Notes: generated by a model from the letters alone, not told the origin. A stretch of 64,000 bases of DNA from JABDGV01 sp964577935 (GCA_964577935.1 CAZOAJ010000001.1:144556-208555); one strand, 5' to 3'. Shown: positions 35,151-43,762, counted from the first letter of the stretch. Numbers and translations: made by a program.

Positions 35151-36110
35151 CTATTGCTGATTGACACGTTGAACTGTTCTTCCACAAAGGCGGTTGGATA
35201 ATTCCTTACCTGTCAATACCAGGGCGGTTCCAGCAAGAAGAATGAATCCAACAGGTTTGAGTAGGCTAATGAATCCAAAAGTCGGAACGATCAGTTTAAT
35301 AAGGCCAAAAGTGAATTTAATGGGATGATCGACCATGCGCTGGCTTACATCTCCTTGAAACCCTTGGGTAAGAACACCTTTTAATCCAATGTGGTCCGTG
35401 CTAATTGCAACACGAGTTCTATGCGCTAGTCCTTCATGAGTTTCTCTGGATGTAGCAAAATCAGGATCGTTTTCAAAACGAGTCGCTATCTCCTCAGGTC
35501 GAAAACGGAAATTGATCGTTGGAACAACTAAGGCATTAAGAACTCCTGTGAAAACTCTTTGAATTTTATTGAGTGTATCCGTTCCCTTCACTGTGGCGAC
35601 AGCCGATAAATAACAAAATGCTCTGGGGTATAAGCGATTAGCCACTTGTGGCATGAGCGCGTCAACAGATTCTGTTGCTTTTGGCATGTATGCATCAACA
35701 AATTCTGATACGGTTGTGGGAGTTATCATCCTTGCCTCAGTATCTTTGAAGACATGGAAAAAGTTTTTGGAGTTGACTGCATACCTGGCATTACCGGCGC
35801 CTGCACATGCTCCATTTTCGGAGCCTCCATAGGCGGGATCTGCTCCATTCATCCGAATACTTAAATAATTATGATAGTTCGTACCATGTCTTAATGTCTC
35901 AAGTGCGAGAAGATCGGAAAGCGCCTGTGTGTAAAAACCGACAATAGGATCAACAACCATTGAAAGAGTCCAAAATGCTTGTCCGGCGATTTTTGAAACT
36001 TTTTGAGTAATCGAGAGGTTAGGGGTTGCTTTTTGATGGGTCGAGGATTTCTCTACATGAGCGTGTTCGCCTGCACCTCTAATATTAACAGTAGAAATAT
36101 CAACCTGCAT
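35151..36110 (-). CDS. Unknown membrane-associated protein with HGT motif
   Basis: The 319-residue protein has no N-terminal signal. Hydrophobic stretches lie near residues 45-65 (QAFWTLSMVVDPIVGFY) and at the C-terminus (about 265-300, IKLIVPTFGFISLLKPVGFILLAGTALVL), suggesting two membrane passes near the end, as in many inclusion-membrane or type III membrane effectors. Around residue 75 the pattern LRHGTNYHNYLSIRMNGADP loosely resembles the first strand of ADP-ribosyltransferases (H-G-T followed by a L-x-x-x-x-x-G turn), and a His/Phe-rich strand follows (KNFFHVFKDTE). That resemblance is weak and not proof of activity. An A+T-rich 5' region precedes it. Confidence 0.7.
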   Translation of the reverse strand: MQVDISTVNIRGAGEHAHVEKSSTHQKATPNLSITQKVSKIAGQAFWTLSMVVDPIVGFYTQALSDLLALETLRHGTNYHNYLSIRMNGADPAYGGSENGACAGAGNARYAVNSKNFFHVFKDTEARMITPTTVSEFVDAYMPKATESVDALMPQVANRLYPRAFCYLSAVATVKGTDTLNKIQRVFTGVLNALVVPTINFRFRPEEIATRFENDPDFATSRETHEGLAHRTRVAISTDHIGLKGVLTQGFQGDVSQRMVDHPIKFTFGLIKLIVPTFGFISLLKPVGFILLAGTALVLTGKELSNRLCGRTVQRVNQQ

Positions 36111-36273
36111 TCAGCTCTCCAAAATTATTATCACAAGATTTATATCAATTAATTTTTTTTAATAAAAGTATATTATTTTTATAATTAATTCATTTAAGAA
36201 TTAGTGTGATGTAAATTAAGTAGTGAGATTAACCATTGCTTGAGAATATATAATGTCGTGAAAACAACATGAA

Positions 36274-37155
36274 CTAAGGACGCTGAATGGTAATTTGGCC
36301 TGCTTCGAAGTAGTATGGAAAGAAGAATGGATTCTCTTCTAACTCTTGAAGAAGAGAGATCATTTCATCGATCTCTTGCTGGGTGATGAGTTTTTCTTGT
36401 AAAAATCTATTGGATAAAGAGCGAATCCCGAGTGAGAGGATACTTTTTTGTCGAGGAGTCGATAGAACCGGTTGATAGGATGAATATGTGGCAGAAAAGC
36501 CTGCTTCTTGCAGGTATTGATAGAGCCTATTTCCTAAAGACGGATGAGATTGTTGCAAGGCAAATTGCTTTTCAACGCCTAGCTTCCATTTATCATATCC
36601 TGGGTGTGAAAAAGGCCTACAATCGAGTGAATATATAGAGGCAATTTCTTCCAAAACTAAAAGTCCACCTGGAGAGAGTTTATTGTAGAGCATGTGAATG
36701 ATTGGTATTACCTGTTCCCAAGGCAGGTGAGAGAGGATAAACCGGCAATGTATCCGATCAAATTTGCCTGGCATATCAGCTATGCTTGCAGCATCTATTT
36801 GAAGAAACTGTAGGTTGTCAGAGCTTGCATCTTGTCGGTTTTTTTCTGCTATCAGGAGTTGTGCTTGGCTGATATCTGTAGCAAGGACGTTTCCTGTAGG
36901 GGCTGTTTGGTGTGCGATTTCCAATTCTAAAAGACCTATTCCGCACCCAATGGTGAGGATCTGCATACCAGGATTGATCTTTAAGAGATTAAGAGACGCT
37001 TCATTATAAAGCTCGTTGAGAATAGTTAATCGCTCTTGGTCTTTTTCTCCTTGAGCTATTGCGTAAGACGCTGGAGTAGCTCTGAGGGGTTGGAATGAAA
37101 TAAGAAGGCTTAGAAGGGACAGAAAATAAGATTTTAGAAAAAATTGTATATCCAT
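36274..37155 (-). CDS. SAM-dependent methyltransferase with signal peptide
   Basis: The 293-residue protein starts with a Sec signal (MDIQFFLKSYFLSLLSLLIS..., cleavage near LRA-TPAS). A class I methyltransferase follows: motif I ILTIGCGIGLLELEI, acidic end of strand 2 VLATDISQAQL, IDAASIADMP, and LPWEQVIPIIHMLYNKLSPGGLLVLEE (motifs II-III). The C-terminal cap is helical. The substrate is unknown. No internal start could remove the leader because the next Met lies within motif I (MQILTIG). The methyl donor SAM is not normally present outside the cytosol, so the site of action is a puzzle. It is divergent from the exported HIT gene. Confidence 0.85.
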   Translation of the reverse strand: MDIQFFLKSYFLSLLSLLISFQPLRATPASYAIAQGEKDQERLTILNELYNEASLNLLKINPGMQILTIGCGIGLLELEIAHQTAPTGNVLATDISQAQLLIAEKNRQDASSDNLQFLQIDAASIADMPGKFDRIHCRFILSHLPWEQVIPIIHMLYNKLSPGGLLVLEEIASIYSLDCRPFSHPGYDKWKLGVEKQFALQQSHPSLGNRLYQYLQEAGFSATYSSYQPVLSTPRQKSILSLGIRSLSNRFLQEKLITQQEIDEMISLLQELEENPFFFPYYFEAGQITIQRP

Positions 37156-37301
37156 AGCCGCGGGACGATATGGTGCGTACTTTTTAAAGTCAATGTCTCA
37201 GCTTTTGTAGTGCAACTCACAAGAAGAGCAATTGCGATTGTCTGTTTAACTATTGAGAAATTCCAATTAGAATTCTGCTGAAATTTTTTTATGTGAGAAG
37301 T

Positions 37302-37784
37302 ATGAAAGCCTGTATTTTCATTATTGTATTTGTTCTTTCTCTCTGCAAAGTTGAATATGCACACGCGACATCTTGCACTTTCTGCAAACCTGAAATTGTG
37401 CAAGAACTTTCAGTTTTTGAAAGCGATTACTATTGGGTTTTGGTTGATCATGAACCTCGAGTTCGAGGTCACCTCTTAGTAATCCCTAAAAGACATTCTA
37501 TGAAAGCTCATGAGCTATCGAGTGAAGAGTGGAAAGATCTTTCCGTTGTTATTCCGAAGGCTGTGCAGGTTTTTTCAAATCTTCTCGACACGGACCAATA
37601 TATCATTATTGAGAAAAATGGCCCCAGTGCCTTTCAGCAAGTGCCGCATGTTCATTTTCATCTCTTTCCGGTGCGCTTTCAAAAGTGGTCCGAGATCTTC
37701 GATATAATTCCAAAGCGACTTAGTCCCGAAGAATATGAGAAAGAAATAGACATATTTCGTTCACATTTTCTCTCTGTACAATAA
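37302..37784 (+). CDS. HIT-family hydrolase with signal peptide
   Basis: The 160-residue protein has a short Sec signal (MKACIFIIVFVLSLCKVEYA, cleavage near AHA-TSC) followed by a complete HIT domain: SCTFCKPEIVQ, VLVDHEPRVRGHLLVIPKRH, and the catalytic triad HVHFHLFP (HxHxH). HIT enzymes hydrolyse nucleotide phosphoramidates or dinucleoside polyphosphates. A GTG nine bases upstream is an alternative start, but ATG at 37302 gives a normal signal length. It is divergent from the exported methyltransferase across 146 bases that must hold both promoters. Confidence 0.87.
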   Translation: MKACIFIIVFVLSLCKVEYAHATSCTFCKPEIVQELSVFESDYYWVLVDHEPRVRGHLLVIPKRHSMKAHELSSEEWKDLSVVIPKAVQVFSNLLDTDQYIIIEKNGPSAFQQVPHVHFHLFPVRFQKWSEIFDIIPKRLSPEEYEKEIDIFRSHFLSVQ

Positions 37785-37811
37785 TTGCCTTAAGACCGCT
37801 TTTCTGAGTTC

Positions 37812-38288
37812 TTAATGAGGAAATTCATAGCTGACAAAATTTTCAGGATAATCTGGATGTTCAAAGAGAGATTTTTCAAAACCAATCTTTTCATAAAAGG
37901 ATTGAGCCGATCTATTGGCAGTTTCTGTAACAAGAACTATTTTTTTTGTGCCTTGATCCCGATCTAAGATAGAGAAAACAAGCTTTTTTCCAATGCCTTG
38001 GCGTTGGTAGTCTGGCAAGATGGCCATTTCAGCAAGGTAATAACTTTGCTGTGGCCATCTTTCAAAAATGGCGAATCCTACAATCTTCTCATCATCAAAC
38101 GTCACACGGATCAGCTGCTTATTTTCAATATGATTCTCAAATCTGGGCATGATTTTTTTCTGAAAATAATCGGAAAGTTGCTTTCTGTCAGACCTGCCTT
38201 GAGGTAGGAAGGCTGACATGAATATATCGTAAATTTGACAAGTCTGAAAGGAAGTAGGTGATGAAATCCAAGCAGATAAGAGCATCAT
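37812..38288 (-). CDS. GNAT-family N-acetyltransferase
   Basis: The 158-residue protein shows the GNAT acetyl-CoA signature LPDYQRQGIGKKLVF after strand 4 (YYLAEMAI), and RSAQSFYEKIGFEKS near the C-terminus. The N-terminus MMLLSAWISSPTS is somewhat hydrophobic, and the frame remains open upstream with further hydrophobic codons but no usable start, so a lost or cryptic leader is possible. The acceptor substrate is unknown. A second GNAT gene lies just upstream on the same strand, 81 bases away. Confidence 0.82.
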   Translation of the reverse strand: MMLLSAWISSPTSFQTCQIYDIFMSAFLPQGRSDRKQLSDYFQKKIMPRFENHIENKQLIRVTFDDEKIVGFAIFERWPQQSYYLAEMAILPDYQRQGIGKKLVFSILDRDQGTKKIVLVTETANRSAQSFYEKIGFEKSLFEHPDYPENFVSYEFPH

Positions 38289-38369
38289 GACTCCGCTTAG
38301 GGTAGATGAAAAGAAAAAGAGGCATGGTAAAAACTGCCTGATCCTTTGCTGGATCGAGTAAATGAAAGG

Positions 38370-38846
38370 CTACATTGTTCTTTCCATCTTGAAGTTTGTC
38401 AATCCAACATTTTTTCTAATAATTTGTTGTTTCATCACGACTCTAAACTCATATTTTTCAAAAAATGACTTTGCTGCGATGCTGACTTCAGCAAAAATGA
38501 GATGGATAGAGCTCTTTTTTGCTCTTTGAAGGATTTCCTTCATAAGAGCCGATCCAACGCCTTTCCCAATCCATTCGTGGTGACAATAAAAGCAGTCGAT
38601 ATGTCCATTTGGCTCAAACTCTGCAAATCCGACGATTTGATCACCGACAATAGCAACGATTGGGTTGGTTCTAAGAAATTTTTTGGCCCATCCGTGCGTT
38701 TCTAAGCTTGAAAGAGGCGCCCATACATCCACTTGCTCTTTGGTGTAGTGTTGAATGTTTATTTGATGGATCGTGTTGTAGTAGATGTTTGCAAGAGCTT
38801 GTGTATCTTCTGGTCGATAATCTCGGAGGGATATTTCATGCTTCAT
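38370..38846 (-). CDS. GNAT-family N-acetyltransferase
   Basis: The 158-residue protein begins ISLRDYRPEDTQALANIYYNTI, a typical GNAT start, and has HHEWIGKGVGSALMKEIL as the acetyl-CoA pyrophosphate loop, then AKSFFEKYEFRVV. The pattern, with DCFYCHHEWIGKGVG, is like the YafP subgroup. The substrate is unknown; protein, polyamine or drug acetylation is possible. It sits between APH(9)-like and GNAT genes on the same strand in a resistance-flavoured stretch. Confidence 0.87.
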   Translation of the reverse strand: MKHEISLRDYRPEDTQALANIYYNTIHQINIQHYTKEQVDVWAPLSSLETHGWAKKFLRTNPIVAIVGDQIVGFAEFEPNGHIDCFYCHHEWIGKGVGSALMKEILQRAKKSSIHLIFAEVSIAAKSFFEKYEFRVVMKQQIIRKNVGLTNFKMERTM

Positions 38847-38911
38847 AGAGTTTTGCTATTTAATTGTAATTGTCGAATTCAACTTGGATAAATTGTGAAC
38901 TTGGACCAATT

Positions 38912-39910
38912 CTAGGCTGAGAACTTCTCGTCAGTTTTGAAGGCTATGTCTACGACCCCTTGAGGTTCAAACATAGCTATGAAATGTCTGTACATTTCTA
39001 GCCTATTGTTACCCCCAGCGGTCGTCAAAAGTAATTCTTGACTGTAGATGGCAATATCTTCAACAATTCGTTCGTGGCGATAGTAGGACATGGCTTGCCA
39101 ATTAATTTCTGTTTTTCCATAGCCCATGTAAAAAAGATTTTCATCAAGGGGTTCATTCCAAACATTTCCGACGCCTCCTCCTATAAACATAAGGTCACGT
39201 TCTTTTGGCGCCATGATAGGATCATCCCAATCAACTATGTAGATATTAGACCTTTCGTCCATTAGGACATTGCCAGCATGAATATCGGAATGACATAGAA
39301 CGAGTTGAGGTGAATTGTTCCGAAGTTTTTTACCTAGCTCTTCCGCGCGATCGACGAGCCGACAAATAATGCATATATTTTCCTTCATGAACTTTTGTAG
39401 ATTTAATCCGAGCTGATCCGTGATCAGATCTGCTTCCATATGAAGGTACATGGATCGAACAATCTCTTGCCATTTTGTGGAGTAGGTTTCTTTCCGAATG
39501 TTATTTTGAATTGACATCGGCACTTCAAGTTCATGAAGGTGTCTTAACGCCTTGCCAAGTTTAATCCATTGGTCATCTGTTAGATTGCGCTTGAATCCAT
39601 CCTGCCCATCGATGAATGGGTATACAATGAGAGTGAAATCATCAACATGCTCAGCTGTTTTGCCATGAAGTGTTTTGACAGGAGGAATGATTTCTTGAAT
39701 TCCGACGCTCTGTAACAGGTCTGTTATTTCGGTGCTGGTGTCTTGATCTCCCTTCTTAAGCTTTATGAAATAAGATCTTTGATCAAGCATTTGAGCTTTA
39801 TATATTGAGGCATTGTTATCTGCCCCTACCGGGAGAAATGTAAGAGTCTCGACGCGAATGCCATAATAGGTGTTTAGATAATCGCTAATGATTTTGACAG
39901 ATTGATGCAT
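38912..39910 (-). CDS. Spectinomycin phosphotransferase-like kinase, APH(9) family
   Basis: The 332-residue kinase closely follows the Legionella enzyme APH(9)-Ia as I recall it, at almost the same length. It shows LCHSDIHAGNVLM (catalytic loop, Asp and Asn), IYIVDWDDP (metal-binding Asp), APKERDLMFIGGGVGNVWNEP, YYRHERIVEDIAIY, and KWQEIVRSMY. The N-lobe has the nucleotide lysine in SYFIKLKKGD. APH(9) phosphorylates spectinomycin. Whether this copy keeps that substrate or acts on a natural metabolite cannot be told from sequence. Its ATG abuts the stop codon of the upstream exported methyltransferase, so the two are co-transcribed. Confidence 0.88.
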   Translation of the reverse strand: MHQSVKIISDYLNTYYGIRVETLTFLPVGADNNASIYKAQMLDQRSYFIKLKKGDQDTSTEITDLLQSVGIQEIIPPVKTLHGKTAEHVDDFTLIVYPFIDGQDGFKRNLTDDQWIKLGKALRHLHELEVPMSIQNNIRKETYSTKWQEIVRSMYLHMEADLITDQLGLNLQKFMKENICIICRLVDRAEELGKKLRNNSPQLVLCHSDIHAGNVLMDERSNIYIVDWDDPIMAPKERDLMFIGGGVGNVWNEPLDENLFYMGYGKTEINWQAMSYYRHERIVEDIAIYSQELLLTTAGGNNRLEMYRHFIAMFEPQGVVDIAFKTDEKFSA

Positions 39911-40771
39911 TCAGATTTTACTCGCTTCTACAATAAGTACATATTCTCCCCAATGAACAGGGGTGCATGTGCCGCTTGAAAAGCCAATTTCAATTAAATA
40001 GTTTTCAATAAGCTCGTTCAGGAAAAAATCCTGTTTTGTGGCTGATAAGTACTTTCCATGTGGTAGCCATTGTTTTATCCATGCTTTTAACTTTTCCTTA
40101 TTATCGTGGCGAGATTCATGATAAATATAATGCATAGCATCAATATGAAATCCTGCCTCTACCATTAACTTGCGGTACGATTCCATATCAAAAACTTGCT
40201 GAGGATTTACAAATCCATCAAAATCTTCACTCCAAGCGAGGAGTGTTTTTTCTAGTGCTTTGTAAAATGGTAATCCTTCTTTTGAAGAGGCAAGGATAAA
40301 GTGTACACGTCCTTTTGGTTTAAGATGGGTGTATATATTTTTTAGTGCTTTTTCCTGTTCTTTGATCCAATGCATGACATGAATGGTAACCACATGGTCA
40401 AAACATTCATTTAATGAAAAATTTTCTGCAGATCCTTGGTAAAATGCAAGATGAGAACAACCGCTTTGTTTACGTGTCTCCTCAGCTTTAGTTAGCATGG
40501 AAATTGAAGGATCAATTCCTATTACGAGGCCTTGCGGAACCTTTTTAGATAATAAAGCTGTAATTTTTCCATCCCCACAGCCGATATCGAGGATTTTTTC
40601 ATCACCTTGTAATGAGAGATTTGATAATAACCGCTGGGCGTGGGACAACTGCACAGAAGAGTTTTGAGCATATTCAGTACCATTCCATTGATCTGCAAGC
40701 AGTCGTGTAAAGAAAAATAACGAATGTATTAAAAGCGCTAAATAACGACCCACAATATTTCTCCAGTTCAT
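39911..40771 (-). CDS. SAM-dependent methyltransferase with signal peptide (second)
   Basis: The 286-residue protein begins with a hydrophobic signal (MNWRNIVGRYLALLIHSLFFFTRLLA, cleavage near LLA-DQWN). The mature part has class I methyltransferase motifs: KILDIGCGDGKITALL, VIGIDPSISML, YQGSAENFSL, DHVVTIHVMHWI and LKPKGRVHFIL. The layout resembles trans-aconitate or juvenile-hormone-acid type O-methyltransferases. No Met occurs between the leader and the domain core, so the leader is genuine. It directly abuts the APH(9)-like gene. It is the second exported methyltransferase in 5 kb and differs clearly from the first. Confidence 0.85.
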   Translation of the reverse strand: MNWRNIVGRYLALLIHSLFFFTRLLADQWNGTEYAQNSSVQLSHAQRLLSNLSLQGDEKILDIGCGDGKITALLSKKVPQGLVIGIDPSISMLTKAEETRKQSGCSHLAFYQGSAENFSLNECFDHVVTIHVMHWIKEQEKALKNIYTHLKPKGRVHFILASSKEGLPFYKALEKTLLAWSEDFDGFVNPQQVFDMESYRKLMVEAGFHIDAMHYIYHESRHDNKEKLKAWIKQWLPHGKYLSATKQDFFLNELIENYLIEIGFSSGTCTPVHWGEYVLIVEASKI

Positions 40772-40995
40772 ATTGCCTTTTTCATATCTAAGACAGGGAT
40801 AATTTTTACGATTGCGCCTCTTTGTGGGTATTCGACGAGAATAATTTGCGGCAAAGAAGAGTACTCCCCGTGCTGATCCAAAGATTCAGAAAAAGAAATG
40901 TACAAAACATATTGTGTCACGCGTAAGTATTGCGATCCCATCGGATAAATTGAATATATTTGCTACCATTTGCGAGAGAATGCTTAGACGAATCC

Positions 40996-41526
40996 ATGTT
41001 ATTAAAAAAGAAAAATTCTTCCGAATTCATGCATCCCGATCTTATTGCAGCCAAGAAATGTGCATATGACCCGAGTGGTTTGATACTGGATGATTTTGTC
41101 ATAGAGGAAGAAAGTCAGCAGTATGGCGCCTGTCAATTCAAAATGAATCGTCGGAATATTAAATTCCGGGTAGCTAAGATTACGCCGACGAAGGTTGGAC
41201 AGTTTGTTACCTTATGGAAGCGAACAGGCGGAGGGCCTATTCAACCTTTTGATATGGAAGACCCCGTTGATCTATTTATTATCAGCGTGCGTACTGCTGA
41301 GCATTTTGGACAGTTTGTTTTTTCAAAAAGTGTATTATGTGAAAAAGGAATTGTATCTAAGAACGGCAAGGGAGGGAAGAGAGCCATAAGAGTCTATCCA
41401 CCATGGGACAAAGCTGATAATAAACAAGCCATGAACGCTCAGAAATGGCAGCTCCTCTATTTCTTTGAAATTCCTTTGAATGCAAGGGCTGATATCTCTC
41501 GTCTTCAAACATTGATACTTCTTTAA
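40996..41526 (+). CDS. mepB: MepB-family protein
   Basis: The 176-residue protein matches MepB, known from the Staphylococcus mepRAB drug-efflux operon and of unknown biochemistry. Characteristic segments are EESQQYGACQFKMN, IKFRVAKITPTKVGQFVTLWKR, GPIQPFDMEDPVDLFII, GQFVFSKSVLCEKGI, KRAIRVYPPWDKADNKQA and QKWQLLYFFEIP. ATG at 40996 is used; in-frame TTG at 40960 and ATG at 41026 are alternatives. It is convergent with the small P-loop kinase gene and divergent from the methyltransferase. No mepA or mepR homologue is nearby. Confidence 0.88.
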   Translation: MLLKKKNSSEFMHPDLIAAKKCAYDPSGLILDDFVIEEESQQYGACQFKMNRRNIKFRVAKITPTKVGQFVTLWKRTGGGPIQPFDMEDPVDLFIISVRTAEHFGQFVFSKSVLCEKGIVSKNGKGGKRAIRVYPPWDKADNKQAMNAQKWQLLYFFEIPLNARADISRLQTLILL

Positions 41527-41562
41527 AACAAAAAAGCCTCTAGTTTTGGCAACCTTTATGTT

Positions 41563-42081
41563 TTATCCGTTTGGGTTAAAGTCTGAACATTCTCTTAAGA
41601 AACGATCAGCATCTTTTTGAGTTCTGAAGATAAGAAATTTAGCCTGGGGGTGTTTTTTTCTGAGCTCTTCAATTCGGGCTCTTTTTTCTTTATCGAAGTT
41701 CCAGGTGTATTTCAAAATTTCCGAGTTAACGCCTCGCAAGCTGCCGAAGTCGCTTTTGTGGTTAAACAACCTCTTGAAAATCCTCCAAAAGCAGACAAGT
41801 CGGGAAAGATGAAAATAGATTACAACATCAGCATGAGCGAATCTCATTTCAAAAGTCGAAGATGAACATCCTTCAATTACCCATGCTTTTTGATTGAGCA
41901 TTGCCTTTTGTATTTCTATGAATTCCTGTTTATCCCTTTTCTTCCCATTAGGCTCAAACATATGTCGGTCTAGGTGGTGGACTGGAATGTTTAGGGTTTT
42001 ACCAAGCTTTACAGCAAATGTAGACTTCCCGCTTCCAGGGAGACCGATCAGTGCAAACTTTTTGGGGTGAGTATTTTTCAT
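41563..42081 (-). CDS. P-loop kinase, FlaR-like 'topology modulation' family
   Basis: The 172-residue protein starts KFALIGLPGSGKSTFAVKL (Walker A) and continues VHHLDRHMFEPNGKK, KAWVIEGCSSST, ADVVIYFHLSRLVCFWRIFKR and KFLIFRTQKDADRFL. This is the adenylate-kinase-like family often named FlaR or topology modulation protein; the actual substrate is not established. It lies 38 bases upstream (by coordinate) of the AbiE toxin gene and on the same strand. Confidence 0.85.
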   Translation of the reverse strand: MKNTHPKKFALIGLPGSGKSTFAVKLGKTLNIPVHHLDRHMFEPNGKKRDKQEFIEIQKAMLNQKAWVIEGCSSSTFEMRFAHADVVIYFHLSRLVCFWRIFKRLFNHKSDFGSLRGVNSEILKYTWNFDKEKRARIEELRKKHPQAKFLIFRTQKDADRFLRECSDFNPNG

Positions 42082-42119
42082 GACTGCTTGCTCTTAAGAC
42101 CTTTGAGGGCCATGACGTT

Positions 42120-43142
42120 CTATCTTGTAACGCAGTTAAATTCTTCTTCAAATTGCCCAATCGTTTTTAGAATTAATTCCCATGTAGGGATCTCTCTAAA
42201 AATCATGGACTCCATCAAACCATAGTCTCTTTGAAGTTCCTTCAAAACATGAGAAGGCGGAATAAGTTTTAAAGTTCCTCTCTTAGCAGTGCCATAGTTT
42301 GCCCAACTTGATGCAAAATAAATGCTTTTGTGATTGGCTACTCTTTGAAGTAAGAATGACTCTTCAAGGGCTTTTTCCTTTATCGGAGAGTTGAGTAATC
42401 GGAAAAAATCGTAAAAGTGCCTGGAAATACGTGAAGGAATTCTTTTATCTGCAGGTAAATGAACATATTGATGCAGGATAGTCGCTTTCTCCCAAAACGT
42501 TCTTTCGGCATTCAGTACACGAACCTTGGTTTCCGTCTCGTTGATTTTTTCCCTTAAAGCTTCTTTGGTATAGCTATGAATCACATGGTCGCTAACAGGC
42601 CAATGTTCTGATCTTGCACCAATCTCTATTTTCACAATGGGGCGGATATAGTCCGCGTTTGATTTCTTGCTTTGGTATTCAAATAATAACGTTTGGGAGT
42701 CAAGGTCATCTGAATCGGAAAAGAGTTTCCATCCGTTGTTGTTTCCAAGCTTTGCGCTAATCGAGGTCGTTAGCTCATGTAACATGTCATTTTGTACATA
42801 GTTAGCGCAAGCTTGGGAGAGATTTTCAATAATGAGATTTTGTTTCTTCTTGGAGGGTGCATTTTCGGGATTGTTGGGAGTTCCGAAACCGAAAAACTCT
42901 CGTTCAATAGAGAGATCGATATCTTCGGAAAAACGATCAATCAATCTGTATACTTTTGAAAGAGAAGTCCCTCCCTTAAAGGTAAGATAAGGTCTCACTT
43001 TTTCTAATGAAAACAATCTTTCTAAAATCCACACCACCCAAAAGTCTTTTTCGATAATTTCAAAAGGCATGTTTTGGATATCGGCAGCTGTTTGAAAGAA
43101 AAGCTCTCGCTCATCTTGAGTTAAAAGATAGATTTCATTCAT
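42120..43142 (-). CDS. abiEii: AbiEii-type nucleotidyltransferase toxin
   Basis: The 340-residue protein is a MNT-fold AbiEii/AbiGii toxin. It shows the motif YLTFKGGTSLSKVYRLIDRFSEDIDLSIE, where KGG/S and DID are the nucleotidyltransferase signature residues. Further family segments are RTFWEKATILHQYVHLP and SRHFYDFFRL. These toxins transfer nucleotides (CMP or other NTPs) to tRNA acceptor ends and form type IV toxin-antitoxin systems that abort phage infection. Its start overlaps the end of the antitoxin gene by 4 bases. Confidence 0.93.
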   Translation of the reverse strand: MNEIYLLTQDERELFFQTAADIQNMPFEIIEKDFWVVWILERLFSLEKVRPYLTFKGGTSLSKVYRLIDRFSEDIDLSIEREFFGFGTPNNPENAPSKKKQNLIIENLSQACANYVQNDMLHELTTSISAKLGNNNGWKLFSDSDDLDSQTLLFEYQSKKSNADYIRPIVKIEIGARSEHWPVSDHVIHSYTKEALREKINETETKVRVLNAERTFWEKATILHQYVHLPADKRIPSRISRHFYDFFRLLNSPIKEKALEESFLLQRVANHKSIYFASSWANYGTAKRGTLKLIPPSHVLKELQRDYGLMESMIFREIPTWELILKTIGQFEEEFNCVTR

Positions 43143-43747
43143 GGCTTAAGCTCCATTATGTCAAAAACAAGAGCTCGTATCCAGGCTGGAGCGAATTTCA
43201 GGTTCTTTTTAATTTCCTCTTTAGGCGAGTCTTTGAGGAATTTTGAAATTTGTATGCATGCTTTTTGATCGATATGATCCTTTCCTAAATTTTTCAAAGC
43301 TTGGATCAATAGTCCTTCCCTAGTTCCAGCAGACAACATGTTTTTTTTTGTCGTTTTTCTGAAGATTATTTCTTGATTACCGATTTTGACTTTTTTGGAG
43401 GCCGACTCAGTTAGAAATATAATTCGACCAGCAACTTGCGTGGAAAGGCCAACTAAATTCGCTGCATGGGCACCTGCTGGTTGAATTAGTACGCCCTCTT
43501 TTTCTGCAATTGCCTTTGCTACTTCATTCAAATCGGGAGGAATAACGCCTAATGTATCGTGTTTTTTAGGATAATCATAGAGACCTCTAGCAAGTCTTCG
43601 TATGAATTTTTGTTTTTCAAGTTGTGATAATGCTTTCCTAATAGAGGCATCACTTCCGATGTCTGAAAAGTGCATTGGCGTAAAGCACCAACCAGGGCCA
43701 TGTTCGATGATGTTATTTTTTATTGTTGTTACTGCACTATGACGCAC
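43139..43747 (-). CDS. abiEi: AbiEi-type antitoxin / transcriptional regulator
   Basis: The 202-residue protein has an N-terminal winged-helix region (FTPMHFSDIGSDASIRKALSQLEKQKFIRRLARGLYDYP), typical of AbiEi/DUF6088 antitoxins, followed by the C-terminal domain that opposes toxicity (GVLIQPAGAHAANLVGLSTQV). The start is GTG at 43747 with AAAGG eight bases upstream. AbiEi proteins repress their own operon by binding inverted repeats in the promoter; a perfect 33-bp inverted repeat lies 16 bases upstream here. Confidence 0.92.
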   Translation of the reverse strand: MRHSAVTTIKNNIIEHGPGWCFTPMHFSDIGSDASIRKALSQLEKQKFIRRLARGLYDYPKKHDTLGVIPPDLNEVAKAIAEKEGVLIQPAGAHAANLVGLSTQVAGRIIFLTESASKKVKIGNQEIIFRKTTKKNMLSAGTREGLLIQALKNLGKDHIDQKACIQISKFLKDSPKEEIKKNLKFAPAWIRALVFDIMELKP

Positions 43748-43762
43748 TCAGATTAGCCTTTG

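Noticed and set aside
37812..38288. GNAT protein considered as another exported enzyme
   Set aside because: The frame upstream encodes hydrophobic residues, but there is no ATG, GTG or TTG to start it, and the called N-terminus is too short for a convincing signal.
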